A stretch of 64,000 nt of DNA. Origin: Hyphomicrobium_A sp044507625. GTDB lineage: Bacteria; Pseudomonadota; Alphaproteobacteria; Rhizobiales; Hyphomicrobiaceae. Shown here piece after piece: positions 1 to 8,611 of this stretch. The notes under the pieces are model-generated. The model did not search any database. It was not told the origin of the DNA and worked only from the letters and a program-made list of their open reading frames with translations. The translations under genes were made by a program, and so were the position numbers. Location of the stretch: NCBI GenBank assembly GCA_044507625.1, contig JBIQJE010000003.1, forward strand, positions 270,236-334,235. The letters run 5' to 3'. How positions within the stretch are numbered: position 1 is the first letter of the stretch; every line of letters begins with the position of its first letter.

Positions 1-1431
1 TTCCACGGGATCGGACCGACACCAGTCCGCATAGTCGTCGGTTGAGAAGGTCTCACCCCAAGTTCCACCGGCAGGCTTGACCCGGCGCTTCGCGATCCAC
101 GAATAGGCGACGTTGCTGTTCGTCTCGTTCAGCGTCTCGCTATCGTTATAGTAGACGCGGGATTTCAACGTGACATTGCCGAGACCGATATTCTCGTTCG
201 CAACGTTCGCCAGCGCGCCGAGATACTCAAGCTGCGTCGCCGACGTCCGCGTTGCCACGTTCATCTCCATGTCGCGCCAACTCATGGCGGTCCAGAGCTG
301 CTGATAGTCGGTGAGCGATGTATCGAACGTGAACCGGCCGATGTCGGTCTTCAGTTCAGTGGCAAAACGCAGAAACATATTTTCGGAGTCTTCCGTCGAG
401 ACACCGTTGAAATATTTGTACTCCTTTTGGCGTGTCGTATCGCCCGTTTTGCGGCTGGCCTGAATGATGAAGGAAAGGTCGGTCGTGATCGGTGCGCCGA
501 TGGAGGCTGCAAGGCTTTCCTGCGTAAACTTTGGCGCCGTCTTGCCAAGCGGGTTCGTGCCCGTCGGGGTCACGTTCAGATAGTCCACCATCTCATGGGT
601 GTGACGGCGGTACGAAAGCGATGCGCGGTAACGATCCGTCGGCGGGCGTGCGAGATCGTAGATCACGACACCACCCAGAAACTCGCCATATTCCGCAGAT
701 GCATTGCTGTCGATAATCGTAGCCGTGCCGATGAAATCCGATGGCACGAACAGCGTCTGCGGATGCAAACCGTAGACGGCGTTGATATTCGGGTTGCCGC
801 CCGTGTCGCTGTTGAGCGCGTCGGTCTTAAACGCCTCGACCGCACCGGTTATGTTGTTTGTCGAGACGCCATTGACGATGAAATTGTTCTCATACGTCTG
901 GGCGCCGTTGATCGACAGCAGTAGCGGGCGCGTGTCGATGGCCTGATAGCCATTGATGCCCGCGTTTTTATCCGTGTCGTTCTGGTATTGCACGTTGGGC
1001 AGGTTGCGCATGAAAGCGTTTGCCTCGCCGCTGCCATCGGTACGCATGTTCACGCTGCGGGCGTCGAACACCGTCATGCCGGTATCGGCCACGGCACCGC
1101 CAAGTACGACGCCATCCAGCGGCTCGTCGGTAGATGCTCCTGCATCGCCTGATCCGCGTGTGCTGAGCACGCCTTCGTCCGCATCGGCCGAGCCGCTGCC
1201 ACCGCCGCTGGTGCTCTGCTTCTTGGCCTTTTTTATCTTCTTCGGTTGTTTGCCTGCGCTGACGACGAGATCAGGCAAAGGCACCGTTCCAGCCGGTCCC
1301 ACCTGCTGTTGAGCGGGTGCTTCCGGCGTGGAATTGTCTGACAATGAGCTACCCTGCCCGAGTGCCGGACTTGCAAACAGAACACACGCAACAACGCCGG
1401 CGGGCAAACCCGCGGCAACACACTTCGACAT
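1..1431 (-). CDS. TonB-dependent receptor, N-terminal 477 residues (3' end outside window)
   Basis: Outer-membrane ligand-gated channel powered by TonB. The reading frame is open from ATG at 1431 to the window edge, so the C-terminal part of the barrel is missing here. It starts with a signal peptide (MSKCVAAGLPAGVVACVLF, cleavage near ALGQG), then a Lys/Ser/Gly-rich linker (about residues 65-95). A plug-like region follows, with the motifs DTRPLLLSING, NNFIVNGVS and SAEYGEFLGGVV, then the first barrel strands, rich in alternating Tyr/Arg/Thr. A GGGGG ribosome site lies just upstream of the ATG. The ligand cannot be told from the sequence. It is divergently placed from no gene: the kdp remnant upstream runs the same way. 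Family call is secure; substrate unknown. Confidence 0.85.
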   Translation of the reverse strand, partial: MSKCVAAGLPAGVVACVLFASPALGQGSSLSDNSTPEAPAQQQVGPAGTVPLPDLVVSAGKQPKKIKKAKKQSTSGGGSGSADADEGVLSTRGSGDAGASTDEPLDGVVLGGAVADTGMTVFDARSVNMRTDGSGEANAFMRNLPNVQYQNDTDKNAGINGYQAIDTRPLLLSINGAQTYENNFIVNGVSTNNITGAVEAFKTDALNSDTGGNPNINAVYGLHPQTLFVPSDFIGTATIIDSNASAEYGEFLGGVVIYDLARPPTDRYRASLSYRRHTHEMVDYLNVTPTGTNPLGKTAPKFTQESLAASIGAPITTDLSFIIQASRKTGDTTRQKEYKYFNGVSTEDSENMFLRFATELKTDIGRFTFDTSLTDYQQLWTAMSWRDMEMNVATRTSATQLEYLGALANVANENIGLGNVTLKSRVYYNDSETLNETNSNVAYSWIAKRRVKPAGGTWGETFSTDDYADWCRSDPVE

Positions 1432-1734
1432 TGATCCCCCGAAGAACGCGAAACAAAACTTCTGGCTGGGATACGAATGCGAAGTACCGACGCAACGCTT
1501 CCGCTGGCTCTTGCACGCAGCGAAATTGGCCACGCACGCAGGCACTTTAATTAAACACTACTTTTCGAGTCAAGTAACCCCAGCAGGCCGCCGACCGACC
1601 GAGGTCAGTGTGTCGCTTCCTGGCGTGGACCGCTGACCAAGCCGGAAGAGCCCGCCACTCAACCCGGTGACCGCGAGGCCATCATCGCTCTCCGCACGGA
1701 AGGCCGCTTGGTCCCATTGGGGACACGGTGGGGC

Positions 1735-1989
1735 TCAAGCCTCGGCGAGGCGGTAACCGATACCGAGTTCGGTAAGAATGATCTTCGGGTCGTCGGGGTT
1801 GATTTCCAGCTTCTGGCGCAGATGGCCCACGTAGACGCGCAGATACTGGGTCTCGGCGGCCTGGGCGGGACCCCAAACGGCAGTCAGAATTTGGCGGTGG
1901 GTCATCACCTTGCCCGCATACCTCGCAAGGCACGCCAATAGCTCGAATTCGCGGGGCGTGAGTTTCACTTCATTGCCATCGCGCGTCAC
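1735..1989 (-). pseudogene. kdpE: kdpE remnant: C-terminal DNA-binding domain only
   Basis: Encodes about 84 residues of the OmpR-type winged-helix domain of the response regulator KdpE, recognisable by LTPREFELLACLARYAGKV, THRQILTAVWG, the TQYLRVYVGHLRQKLE stretch and the terminal LGIGYRLAEA. The whole receiver domain with its phosphorylated Asp is absent. The fragment joins the KdpD remnant at about 1987 in another frame, so the KdpD part ends at a TGA inside kdpE DNA. If translated at all it would need a new start (an open frame reaches back to 2058). It is the last piece of a collapsed kdp operon. Confidence 0.85.
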
Positions 1990-2915
1990 GTCTGTTCGGC
2001 CAGCGTTTCGAACACCGTGCGTGCCTCGGGGTCGAGGCTGTTGCCTTCCTCGTCGCATCCCAGGCCTATGACCCCAAATGCGCCGCGCGCTGTGCTGAGC
2101 GGTAGAAAGTACCAGGACACCGACGGCAAGGTCGCCGTGTCGGCGCCCGCAGGCTCGTTGTGCTCCATCGACGATAGCGCCGCGCTCATGGCTCCCGTGT
2201 CGAGCGAGTCCTCAGGAGGCCATGCGGCGCGCAATTCCAGATTGCCGACGTGGCCGAGCAGCAGGACGGCCGGCCGCGCCAGACTGGAATGGATCGCTGC
2301 CACCGCAGCCTCGGGAATGTCGTCTAAGCTGGCGATACTCGACAGCTTGCGCGTGAAGTCGTAGAGCCGCCGCGTCGCCCGCATGCGCGCTACGGCAAGC
2401 TGCGCCTGCTCGCGGATGCGGCCGGCCAATGCCGACGTTATGACGGCGATGGCGAGAAACACGAAAAGTGCGAAGAGTTCGTGCGGCTCCGCAACCGTGA
2501 ATGTGTAGACCGGGTTGATGAAGAAGAAGTTGTAGGCGGCAAACGATAGCAGCGACGCAAAGATCGCCGCGGTGACGAACGAAATGGCCGTATTGAAGGC
2601 GAGGTGTTCGCTCAACCCGCTAAAACCCTGCGGATTTAGTGGCAGATAGTATTGCAGGCGCAGGAAGGCATAGAGCAGAACGAAGCCCGCGGTGCTGAAC
2701 GCGAGCAGCGCCATTACGTAGCCGAGCCACGTCTGCTCGCGCTTCTCATCGACACCCGACAGCGCATAGAAGCGGGTTTCGATGGGCCGGATGGCTGGAT
2801 CGAGGAACGTCCTTCGTCCTTCGAACACGGCGGCCATGAAAAGGCCGAGCGGGCGCGCCGTCCCCAGAACGAGCGCAAGCATGAATGCGATCTGTATCCA
2901 GCCGTCGATTGTCAT
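1986..2915 (-). pseudogene. kdpA: KdpA-KdpD chimera left by internal deletion of the kdp operon
   Basis: A single 309-codon frame with two parents. Residues 1-114 are the N terminus of KdpA, the K+ channel-like subunit of the Kdp ATPase (MTIDGWIQIAFMLALVLG, FEGRRTFLDP, LPLNPQGFSG, LAFNTAISFVT). From about residue 115 (near position 2573) it continues as the membrane and linker part of the sensor kinase KdpD (SLLSFAAYNFFFINP, SALAGRIREQAQLAVARMRA, then a GAF-like stretch to FETLAEQ). KdpA's selectivity filters, all of KdpB and KdpC, KdpD's N-terminal sensor domains and its histidine-kinase core are missing. The frame is intact across the first junction, so a membrane protein could still be made, but it cannot be a Kdp subunit. 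Listed as pseudogene; a functional chimera is not excluded. Confidence 0.85.
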
Positions 2916-2957
2916 GGGTGTAACCTTTGGAGGCGCAAGACGAACGTGCGACGCGGA

Positions 2958-3044
2958 TCAGAGCTTTTCTGGGTAGAGCAAGGCATAGACGAGGTAGGCG
3001 GCGACCCCCACCGCGACGACGCCTCCGAGGATGAGATCCAGCAT
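2958..3044 (-). CDS. kdpF: KdpF small membrane subunit
   Basis: A 28-residue peptide starting MLDLILGGVVAVGVAAYLVY and ending LLYPEKL, the usual size and pattern of KdpF: one hydrophobic helix followed by a short P-E-K-L tail. KdpF stabilises the KdpABC potassium ATPase in the inner membrane. It sits in the normal place, directly before kdpA (ATG 2915). Because kdpB and kdpC are gone, it has no complex left to serve. Too short for routine gene callers. Confidence 0.8.
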   Translation of the reverse strand: MLDLILGGVVAVGVAAYLVYALLYPEKL

Positions 3045-3052
3045 GGCGCGCC

Positions 3053-3136
3053 TCAGACCTTCGCTGCCCAGCGGACGTAGAGGCCCATCAGGACGAAGAG
3101 GCCCAGCCCGAGACCGAGATAGACGAGATCAAGCAT
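3053..3136 (-). CDS. small membrane peptide heading the kdp operon
   Basis: A 27-residue open frame starting MLDLVYLGLGLGLFVLMGLY and ending VRWAAKV, with one predicted transmembrane helix. It lies nine bases before kdpF on the same strand. Small peptides of this kind are commonly found in front of kdpF in alphaproteobacteria; no function is known to me. An upstream GGAGAACATCTCCC-like stretch supplies a possible ribosome site. Confidence 0.6.
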   Translation of the reverse strand: MLDLVYLGLGLGLFVLMGLYVRWAAKV

Positions 3137-3720
3137 GGGAGATGTTCTCCTGTCGGTGGCGACAGACAGGAGCTAGGCGTCAGCGCATAAAGATGCGATG
3201 CGAGTTTTTGGGCGCCGAGATAAATGCCGTATAAAAATCGTACCGCAACGTCCGTGATGGGACGTGAATACCGGCAGGTAACCAGCTAAATCGCTTCAGT
3301 GCCAACAATCGATTGCCGCGGGTTGGGGCAATGTCGAGTGTCGCTCCGGCAGGCGCGAACGGAGGCGCATGGTCTCGGTGGTCAAGCTCCCGCGGAGGAC
3401 CATCCAGCGCGATCCCTCTATCCATGATCCTCCGCGGTCGACGCGTGACACTTGCCGGCAACGAGGTTCAGATCGGCAGGTATGCAGACAATTTGATCGA
3501 AGCGCGAAGTCGCTCATCGGCGGTTGTTCAGAGACGTCCCCCGCGACCCTTCGCAGGTTTCGAGAGTTGCCCCAGTTGCCCATGAGAGAGCTGAAGCCGA
3601 TCGAGAGGCTTATTCGGGCCAGCGCGCCCGACAGATCGTAACGGAACATCGGGGCGCGCGCGGAGTTTCGCTAGCGGTCCGCAATTTCGCGGTACTGAAA
3701 ATCGGAACGCGAGCGCCACG
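3137..3720. other. intergenic region between kdp remnant and ctaG
   Basis: About 580 bases with no convincing gene. Open frames exist on both strands but have unbiased composition, rich in Arg/Ser/Pro, and show no family motif. It must hold the old kdp promoter (minus strand, just above 3136) and the promoter of the oxidase assembly gene starting at 3721. I see no clear operator or terminator. Confidence 0.5.
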
Positions 3721-4542
3721 ATGTTCAGTCGCGTATCCTGGATCAGCCAGATCCCCTATTGCGGCACAGCGCCAGTGCCCGGTGCGGAGCGTTGGAACTT
3801 TGATCCGATCCTCATCGCCGCGCTGCTCGTCTTCGGCGCCCTTTACGCGCTTGCATTCCGCTCCCGGCTTGGACGTGAACTGAACTCTCGACAAGCGGCT
3901 GCTTTCGCTCTCGGCTGGGGCATCCTGGCTGTCGATTTCGTGTCTCCGTTGTGCAACCTCGGGGTGGCGTTGTTCTCGATCCGCATCACCCAACATATGC
4001 TGACGACCATAGTCGCAGCGCCTCTCCTCGTGGCGGGCGGCCTTGATTTGATGCTGCTACGCCTGCTTGGAATTCGCGCGAGGGATCCGGCCGGCGCGAC
4101 GGCGATCACGGCCACCTTGGCTTTCGCTGCGGTACTCTGGGCGTGGCATTTACCGCTGCTTTACGATGCCACGTTCCCGAGCCACGCTGCCTATTGGGCG
4201 ATGCAGCTCACCCTGATCGGAACGGCGCTGCTGCTCTGGCACGTCATGCTAAGGGCGGGACAGGGTTATGCTTTTGCGGCTGCATTATTCACAAGCCTGC
4301 AAATGGGTGCCCTTGGCGCGCTGCTAACGCTGCTGCCGCGCGCGATTTTTGCGCCGCACTTCGGTACGACCGAACCCTGGGGACTGTCGCCGCTGCAGGA
4401 TCAACAGCTCGGCGGCCTCATCATGTGGATTCCCGCGGGCCTGCTCTTCACCGCGGCCATTCTCTACTCCTTCGCCGTATGGCTGCAGGAGATGGAGCGT
4501 TCGGAGGTAGCGGCGGGACGCGGCGTTCATCGCGCGCTTTAG
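3721..4542 (+). CDS. ctaG: cytochrome c oxidase assembly protein, Caa3_CtaG family
   Basis: A 273-residue polytopic membrane protein with about seven hydrophobic helices. Recognised by the N-terminal WNFDPILIAALLVFG, the FVSPLCNLGVALFSIRITQH segment with the conserved Ser and His, and VAAPLLVAGG. The family (Bacillus CtaG type, not the Cox11 copper chaperone that shares the name) is needed for active caa3 oxidase. A role in metal delivery to the oxidase is likely. It lies ahead of the oxidase cluster at 8612-12990, separated from it by a divergent regulator. The ribosome site before ATG 3721 is weak, so the start is less certain than the frame. Confidence 0.85.
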   Translation: MFSRVSWISQIPYCGTAPVPGAERWNFDPILIAALLVFGALYALAFRSRLGRELNSRQAAAFALGWGILAVDFVSPLCNLGVALFSIRITQHMLTTIVAAPLLVAGGLDLMLLRLLGIRARDPAGATAITATLAFAAVLWAWHLPLLYDATFPSHAAYWAMQLTLIGTALLLWHVMLRAGQGYAFAAALFTSLQMGALGALLTLLPRAIFAPHFGTTEPWGLSPLQDQQLGGLIMWIPAGLLFTAAILYSFAVWLQEMERSEVAAGRGVHRAL

Positions 4543-4585
4543 ATCGGTGCCTGCACAGCGCGCGGGCCCACCTGAGACGCCTCGG

Positions 4586-5314
4586 TCATGGCTGCCCGTG
4601 CCCGTGGGCATCGGTTCGTATGAACAAGGTTTCAGGGACACCGTACAGCCCGTGGGCGCTCAATTCGAGGCCGCCGCGATCGAGAATGGTGATCGTGCCC
4701 CGCGCGATCGCGATCAGGCCGTGCATCACAAGCTGGTGCAGTGCCACCGTCACGCCGGCGCGGCGTACGCCGAGCATCAATGCGAGCAGATCGTGTGTCA
4801 GTGGCAGTTCCCGAGTGCCCGTCCGGTCCTGCGCCATCAGCAGCGAACGTGCCAGGCGCTCCTCGATGGTCCCATGGGCGTTGGCCAGCGCCGTGCATCC
4901 AACCTGGAGCGTGAATGTGTAGGCGTATCGCCGAAGCCAAGCAGAAAGCGTAGGACTTTGCGCCATTGCACGCCGCAAGTCGTCGGCTGCAATAGCAAGA
5001 CCCCTCCCCTCCACCTGGATGATAACATCGTATGACGAGCGATCGAGACCGAGCGCCAAGGCAAGCCCCGTCATGCCCTCGCGTCCAACGACGGCTATCT
5101 CGGCCGTCTGGCGGCGCGGGCACCTGCCGGTCAGAACCACCGATGCCAGCCCCCGCTCCAGGAAGATGGCGGTTTCCACGGGTCTGTTGGAAAGCTCGAG
5201 GCGCTGGCGCGCCCTCAGGGATATCGCGTACAGGAACGGCGCGATGACCGCGAAAGCACCGGGCGGCATGGCCGCCAAAAGCCCGTTTGCCGATTTCTTT
5301 GCCACGGCCATCAT
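4586..5314 (-). CDS. Crp/Fnr-family transcriptional regulator
   Basis: A 242-residue protein with an N-terminal cyclic-nucleotide-binding-like beta roll (about residues 20-140, including AIFLERGLASVVLTG and AEIAVVGREGMTGLALALG) and a C-terminal Crp-type helix-turn-helix (ERLARSLLMAQDR, LTHDLLALMLGVRRAGVTVA). It has none of the N-terminal cysteines that bind the FeS cluster of FNR, and I see no heme-binding signature, so the signal is unknown. It is divergent from the cytochrome/PQQ dehydrogenase operon starting at 5635 and is the natural candidate to regulate it. The 320-base gap between them holds both promoters. Confidence 0.85.
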   Translation of the reverse strand: MMAVAKKSANGLLAAMPPGAFAVIAPFLYAISLRARQRLELSNRPVETAIFLERGLASVVLTGRCPRRQTAEIAVVGREGMTGLALALGLDRSSYDVIIQVEGRGLAIAADDLRRAMAQSPTLSAWLRRYAYTFTLQVGCTALANAHGTIEERLARSLLMAQDRTGTRELPLTHDLLALMLGVRRAGVTVALHQLVMHGLIAIARGTITILDRGGLELSAHGLYGVPETLFIRTDAHGHGQP

Positions 5315-5634
5315 CCAACCTGCCTACTCGCCCGCAGCCGGCACCGCAGCGCACCGGTAGTCTAAGCGCCTATAGTGGGCCGCGAGTTCCTTTGTATCCA
5401 GACATCCGCGTCCGCAACGTCGGCGCTCAGCGAACCTGAATGTTACGATTAGAGGTAAAGACTACGGTGTGGATCGGCGAAGCCACGCGGATGCTCTCGC
5501 TCCCCGCCTGCACGGGTCTCCGGCGTGCAAGTCTGTGCGGTTTCGCACCAACAATCTCGCATGACGACAGAACAACCTCCGTCGAGCGACGTTCATTCCT
5601 GTTGTTCTTCTCGGCTGACCCTTAGGCGTTCCCC
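5315..5634. promoter_or_regulatory. divergent promoter region, Crp/Fnr gene versus alcohol-oxidation operon
   Basis: A 320-base gap between the start of the regulator (minus) and the cytochrome c gene (plus). An open frame runs through it into the PQQ dehydrogenase, but that extension lacks coding character and a ribosome site. No TTGAT-N4-ATCAA type operator is visible, in line with a regulator that is not a classical FNR. Confidence 0.4.
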
Positions 5635-6018
5635 ATGCCGCATCGCGTTATCGCCGCCGCGCTCGCTTTCCTTAGCTTGTCCAGCGTGCCGGGACTGGCG
5701 TCGCCGGATGGCGCTGCCGTCTATACCAGCGCCAGGTGCTTCGCCTGCCACGGCCAGATGGGGAACGGCGGCGTCGGGCCCCGGCTGGCAGGGGATCGCA
5801 TGCTCGCCATATCGCAGTTCGTCGCCGCGCGCATTCTGCTCGGGACGTCCGTCATGCCGGCGTTCTCCGACAACCTCAAGGACGAGGAGATTGCCGCCGT
5901 GGCGACCTACGTACGCACGAACTGGGGCAACCAGTTCGGAAGTGTTTCCGCTGCAGACGTGCAAGCGACGAGAAAGCTTCTCGGCATTGCGGAGCCTCGC
6001 ACCGCCGGCTCAAAATAG
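5635..6018 (+). CDS. periplasmic cytochrome c (single heme)
   Basis: A 127-residue exported class I cytochrome c. Signal peptide at residues 1-22 (ending near GLASPDG), heme motif CFACH about residue 37, and a downstream Met ligand in VMPAFSDNL. The fold pattern LKDEEIAAVATYVRTNWG is typical of the C-terminal helix. It is 13 bases upstream of the PQQ dehydrogenase and surely co-transcribed, so it probably carries electrons from that enzyme or serves as one of its partners. Confidence 0.9.
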   Translation: MPHRVIAAALAFLSLSSVPGLASPDGAAVYTSARCFACHGQMGNGGVGPRLAGDRMLAISQFVAARILLGTSVMPAFSDNLKDEEIAAVATYVRTNWGNQFGSVSAADVQATRKLLGIAEPRTAGSK

Positions 6019-6031
6019 AAGGAAGCAGCTG

Positions 6032-7942
6032 ATGCTCTGCCGCCTCGGGCGATGTCTGCCATGCGCAGCTCTACTTCTCCTCACGGTCCCTGTCTGCGCG
6101 GCCGTCGACGCGCCGGCGCCATCTTCATCGCCTGATGCACGCGCGCCTAACGCCCCTGCCCCGAGCGGCACCGGAGCGCCCCCGGCGATAGAGCAGCTCG
6201 TCGGAGACAAGAACAATTGGGGCATGGCGGCGAAGGATTACGCCAACACCCGCTACAGTGAGCTCGACCAGATAAACGCGTCCAACGTTTCCCAGCTGCA
6301 GGTCGCTTGGATGTTCTCGCTAGGCCCCGCACGCGGGCAGGAAGCAGCACCGCTGGCCATCGACGGGGTTGTCTACGTTGTAGCGCCCTACGCCGGACCC
6401 AACCCGAACCAGGTCTTCGCGCTCGATCTCGCCAGCGGCGATCTCAAATGGTCCTACGCGCCAAAACCGAATGCTGCCGCCGCTGGCATCGCCTGCTGCG
6501 ACGTCGTCAGCCGCGGCCTGGCCTACGACAAGGGCAAGATCTTTCTCAACACCTTGGACGGGTACTCGGTGGCCATCGATGCGGCGACAGGCAAGGAGCT
6601 CTGGCACACCCGGCTCGGCGATATCAACAAGGGCGAGACGATCACGATGGCGCCCGTCGTCGTGAAGGGCAAGGTGCTGGTGGGGAACAGCGGTGGTGAA
6701 TACGGCGCGCGCGGCTGGCTCGCCGCGGTCGATGAGAACAGCGGGAAGATCCTATGGCGCGCGTACTCGACCGGCCCCGACTCCGAGGTCCTCATCGGAA
6801 GCGATTTCAAGGCGCCTTATGCTTGGATGAGCGGCAAGGACATGGGCGTGAAGAGCTGGCCGCCGGACAAATGGAAAGTGGGCGGCGGCAACGCGTGGGG
6901 CTGGATCTCCTATGATCCCGAGCTGAACCTCATCTATTACGGGACGGGAAATCCGGGCGCCTGGAACCATGAGACGCGGCCCGGCGACAATCTCTGGAGC
7001 TGCGCCATCTTCGCGCGCAACCCCGACACGGGGATGGCCAAATGGGCCTACCAGATCGGCCCCCACGACCTGTGGGACTATGACGAGATCAACGAGAACG
7101 TCCTGGTTGATCTGCCCCTCAACAACCAGGTCCGCAAAGTCCTCATCCATCCCGGTCGCAACGGCTACATGTACGTGCTCGACCGTGCGACTGGCGAGGT
7201 TCTGTCCGCCGACGCCTTCGACACCGTGAATACGATCAGCTCGATCGACTTGAAGAGCGGCCGGCCGGTGCTCAACGACAGCCTCACGCCGCACGTTGGC
7301 CGGACGGTCCGCAACGTATGTCCCGCCTCACCGGGCGCGAAGGACTGGCAGCCTTCGGCGTGGTCGCCGCGCACCAAGCTGCTCTACGTTCCCCACCAGC
7401 ACCTATGCATGAATTTCCTCACCGGCGACGTCGGATACATCGCTGGAACGCCATACGTTGGCGCCGAGGTCGACATGTTCTCGGGGCCCGGCGGCCACCG
7501 CGGGGAATTCATGGCCTGGAACCCCGTCGAAAAGAAAAAAGTCTGGGCGATTACCGAGCAGCTTCCCGTCTGGAGCGGCGCCCTCGTGACCAAGGGCGAC
7601 ATCGTCTTTTATGGGACGATGGACCGCTGGTTTAAGGCTGTCGACGCGAACAGCGGAAAGGTTCTCTGGCAGTTTCGCGCCGGTTCGGGATTCATCGGTC
7701 AGCCGACGACATTCGCAGGCGCCGATGGACGCCAGTACGTCGCCATCATGTCTGGCGTCGGCGGTTGGTCCGGTGCGATCGCGGTCGCGAAGATTGATCC
7801 GCGCGTACGCAATGGCGCCCTGGGGTTTACCGGAGCGATGCAGGATCTGCCGGCGTATACCGCCGGCGGCGCAACGCTGCTGGTGTTCGCTCTGCCCACA
7901 AACAAGCGCGATACGGCTGATATCGCAGCCCCGCCCAAATGA
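6032..7942 (+). CDS. PQQ-dependent alcohol dehydrogenase, lanthanide-type active site
   Basis: A 636-residue periplasmic quinoprotein of the methanol/ethanol dehydrogenase family: eight-bladed propeller with repeated W motifs (KELWHTRLGD, GKILWRAY, GKVLWQFRAG). Start ATG 6032 is chosen because GGAAG precedes it and a signal peptide follows; a longer frame to 5525 is not coding. Cys155-Cys156 (GIACCDV) form the vicinal disulfide over PQQ. GGEYGARG and GTGNPGAWN supply the expected Glu and Asn metal ligands. The catalytic Asp349 lies in WDYDEINEN with a second Asp351 two residues on, the residue that marks lanthanide-dependent XoxF-type enzymes; calcium enzymes usually have Ala/Ser/Thr there. 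No cytochrome domain is fused. The alcohol oxidised is not determinable, but methanol, ethanol or similar is expected. Confidence 0.92.
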   Translation: MLCRLGRCLPCAALLLLTVPVCAAVDAPAPSSSPDARAPNAPAPSGTGAPPAIEQLVGDKNNWGMAAKDYANTRYSELDQINASNVSQLQVAWMFSLGPARGQEAAPLAIDGVVYVVAPYAGPNPNQVFALDLASGDLKWSYAPKPNAAAAGIACCDVVSRGLAYDKGKIFLNTLDGYSVAIDAATGKELWHTRLGDINKGETITMAPVVVKGKVLVGNSGGEYGARGWLAAVDENSGKILWRAYSTGPDSEVLIGSDFKAPYAWMSGKDMGVKSWPPDKWKVGGGNAWGWISYDPELNLIYYGTGNPGAWNHETRPGDNLWSCAIFARNPDTGMAKWAYQIGPHDLWDYDEINENVLVDLPLNNQVRKVLIHPGRNGYMYVLDRATGEVLSADAFDTVNTISSIDLKSGRPVLNDSLTPHVGRTVRNVCPASPGAKDWQPSAWSPRTKLLYVPHQHLCMNFLTGDVGYIAGTPYVGAEVDMFSGPGGHRGEFMAWNPVEKKKVWAITEQLPVWSGALVTKGDIVFYGTMDRWFKAVDANSGKVLWQFRAGSGFIGQPTTFAGADGRQYVAIMSGVGGWSGAIAVAKIDPRVRNGALGFTGAMQDLPAYTAGGATLLVFALPTNKRDTADIAAPPK

Positions 7943-7954
7943 GGGGTGATGAAC

Positions 7955-8596
7955 ATGCCGGCACACTTCTCTAGATCTCCCGTCCGCATAACCCTCTTGG
8001 CTTTGGGAATAGCTACAGGCTTAGCGATCGGATCGCTTTCCGGCTCCGCGCAAGACGGTCCCGCGCTCGGAACGTCCAAAAACGATGGCGGCGGAGCGCC
8101 CGCGCAGAACGATGCCCCATCGCCCGACCGGCTTATCGACGTTCCGATGGTCAATCTCACGCCCGGTGCGGTGGATGTTCGTCCGAAGCTTGCAATTCCC
8201 AACCTTGACGCCGACGCCGCACAGCGGGGACTGCAGTACTTCACAAACTTCAATTGCGTGGGATGTCACATGCCGAATGGCGGCGGCGGCATGGGCCCTG
8301 CACTCAGCTTTCGACCTTTCATCTACGGCGATCGCCCCGAGAACATTTACCTCTCGATCCACCAGGGGCGGCCGAACGGCATGCCCGCATGGGGCACTGT
8401 CATCCCTGAGAAGTTGATCTGGGATCTTGTCGCTTACGTCAGGAACATGAGCCAGGCGCCTGCACAGGAATGGGGCACGACGACCTCCAAGACATCGCCG
8501 GCAATCGAGCAGGTCCCGAAGGAATTCAAGCCGGCGACCGCGCAGCCATGGAACTACACCCAGAAATTCAGCAGCGGCCAGGCGCCAAACCCTTAG
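7955..8596 (+). CDS. cytochrome c, probable electron acceptor of the PQQ dehydrogenase
   Basis: About 213 residues with a signal peptide (helix LLALGIATGLAIGSLSGSA), a Gly/Pro/Asn-rich linker, heme motif CVGCH in NFNCVGCHMPNGGGG, and a Met ligand candidate in GRPNGMPAWG. GTG 7946 and ATGs 7949 and 7955 are all in frame; 7955 is preferred because GAGGGG lies eight bases before it. Directly follows the dehydrogenase gene by 12 bases. Likely plays the part of cytochrome cL in methanol dehydrogenase systems, although sequence identity to MxaG was not tested. Confidence 0.88.
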   Translation: MPAHFSRSPVRITLLALGIATGLAIGSLSGSAQDGPALGTSKNDGGGAPAQNDAPSPDRLIDVPMVNLTPGAVDVRPKLAIPNLDADAAQRGLQYFTNFNCVGCHMPNGGGGMGPALSFRPFIYGDRPENIYLSIHQGRPNGMPAWGTVIPEKLIWDLVAYVRNMSQAPAQEWGTTTSKTSPAIEQVPKEFKPATAQPWNYTQKFSSGQAPNP

Positions 8597-8611
8597 CTCG
8601 GGAGGGCAGTC

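Noticed and set aside
3180..3649. Small open frames between kdp and ctaG
   Set aside because: Unbiased composition, overlapping each other on both strands, no family resemblance.
4586..5314. Crp/Fnr regulator as the oxygen sensor FNR that acts on the nar boxes
   Set aside because: It lacks the N-terminal cysteines for a 4Fe-4S cluster and lies 29 kb away next to other targets.
5525..6031. Upstream extension of the PQQ dehydrogenase frame
   Set aside because: It overlaps the well-supported cytochrome c gene in another frame, lacks coding character, and the signal peptide with ribosome site begins at 6032.
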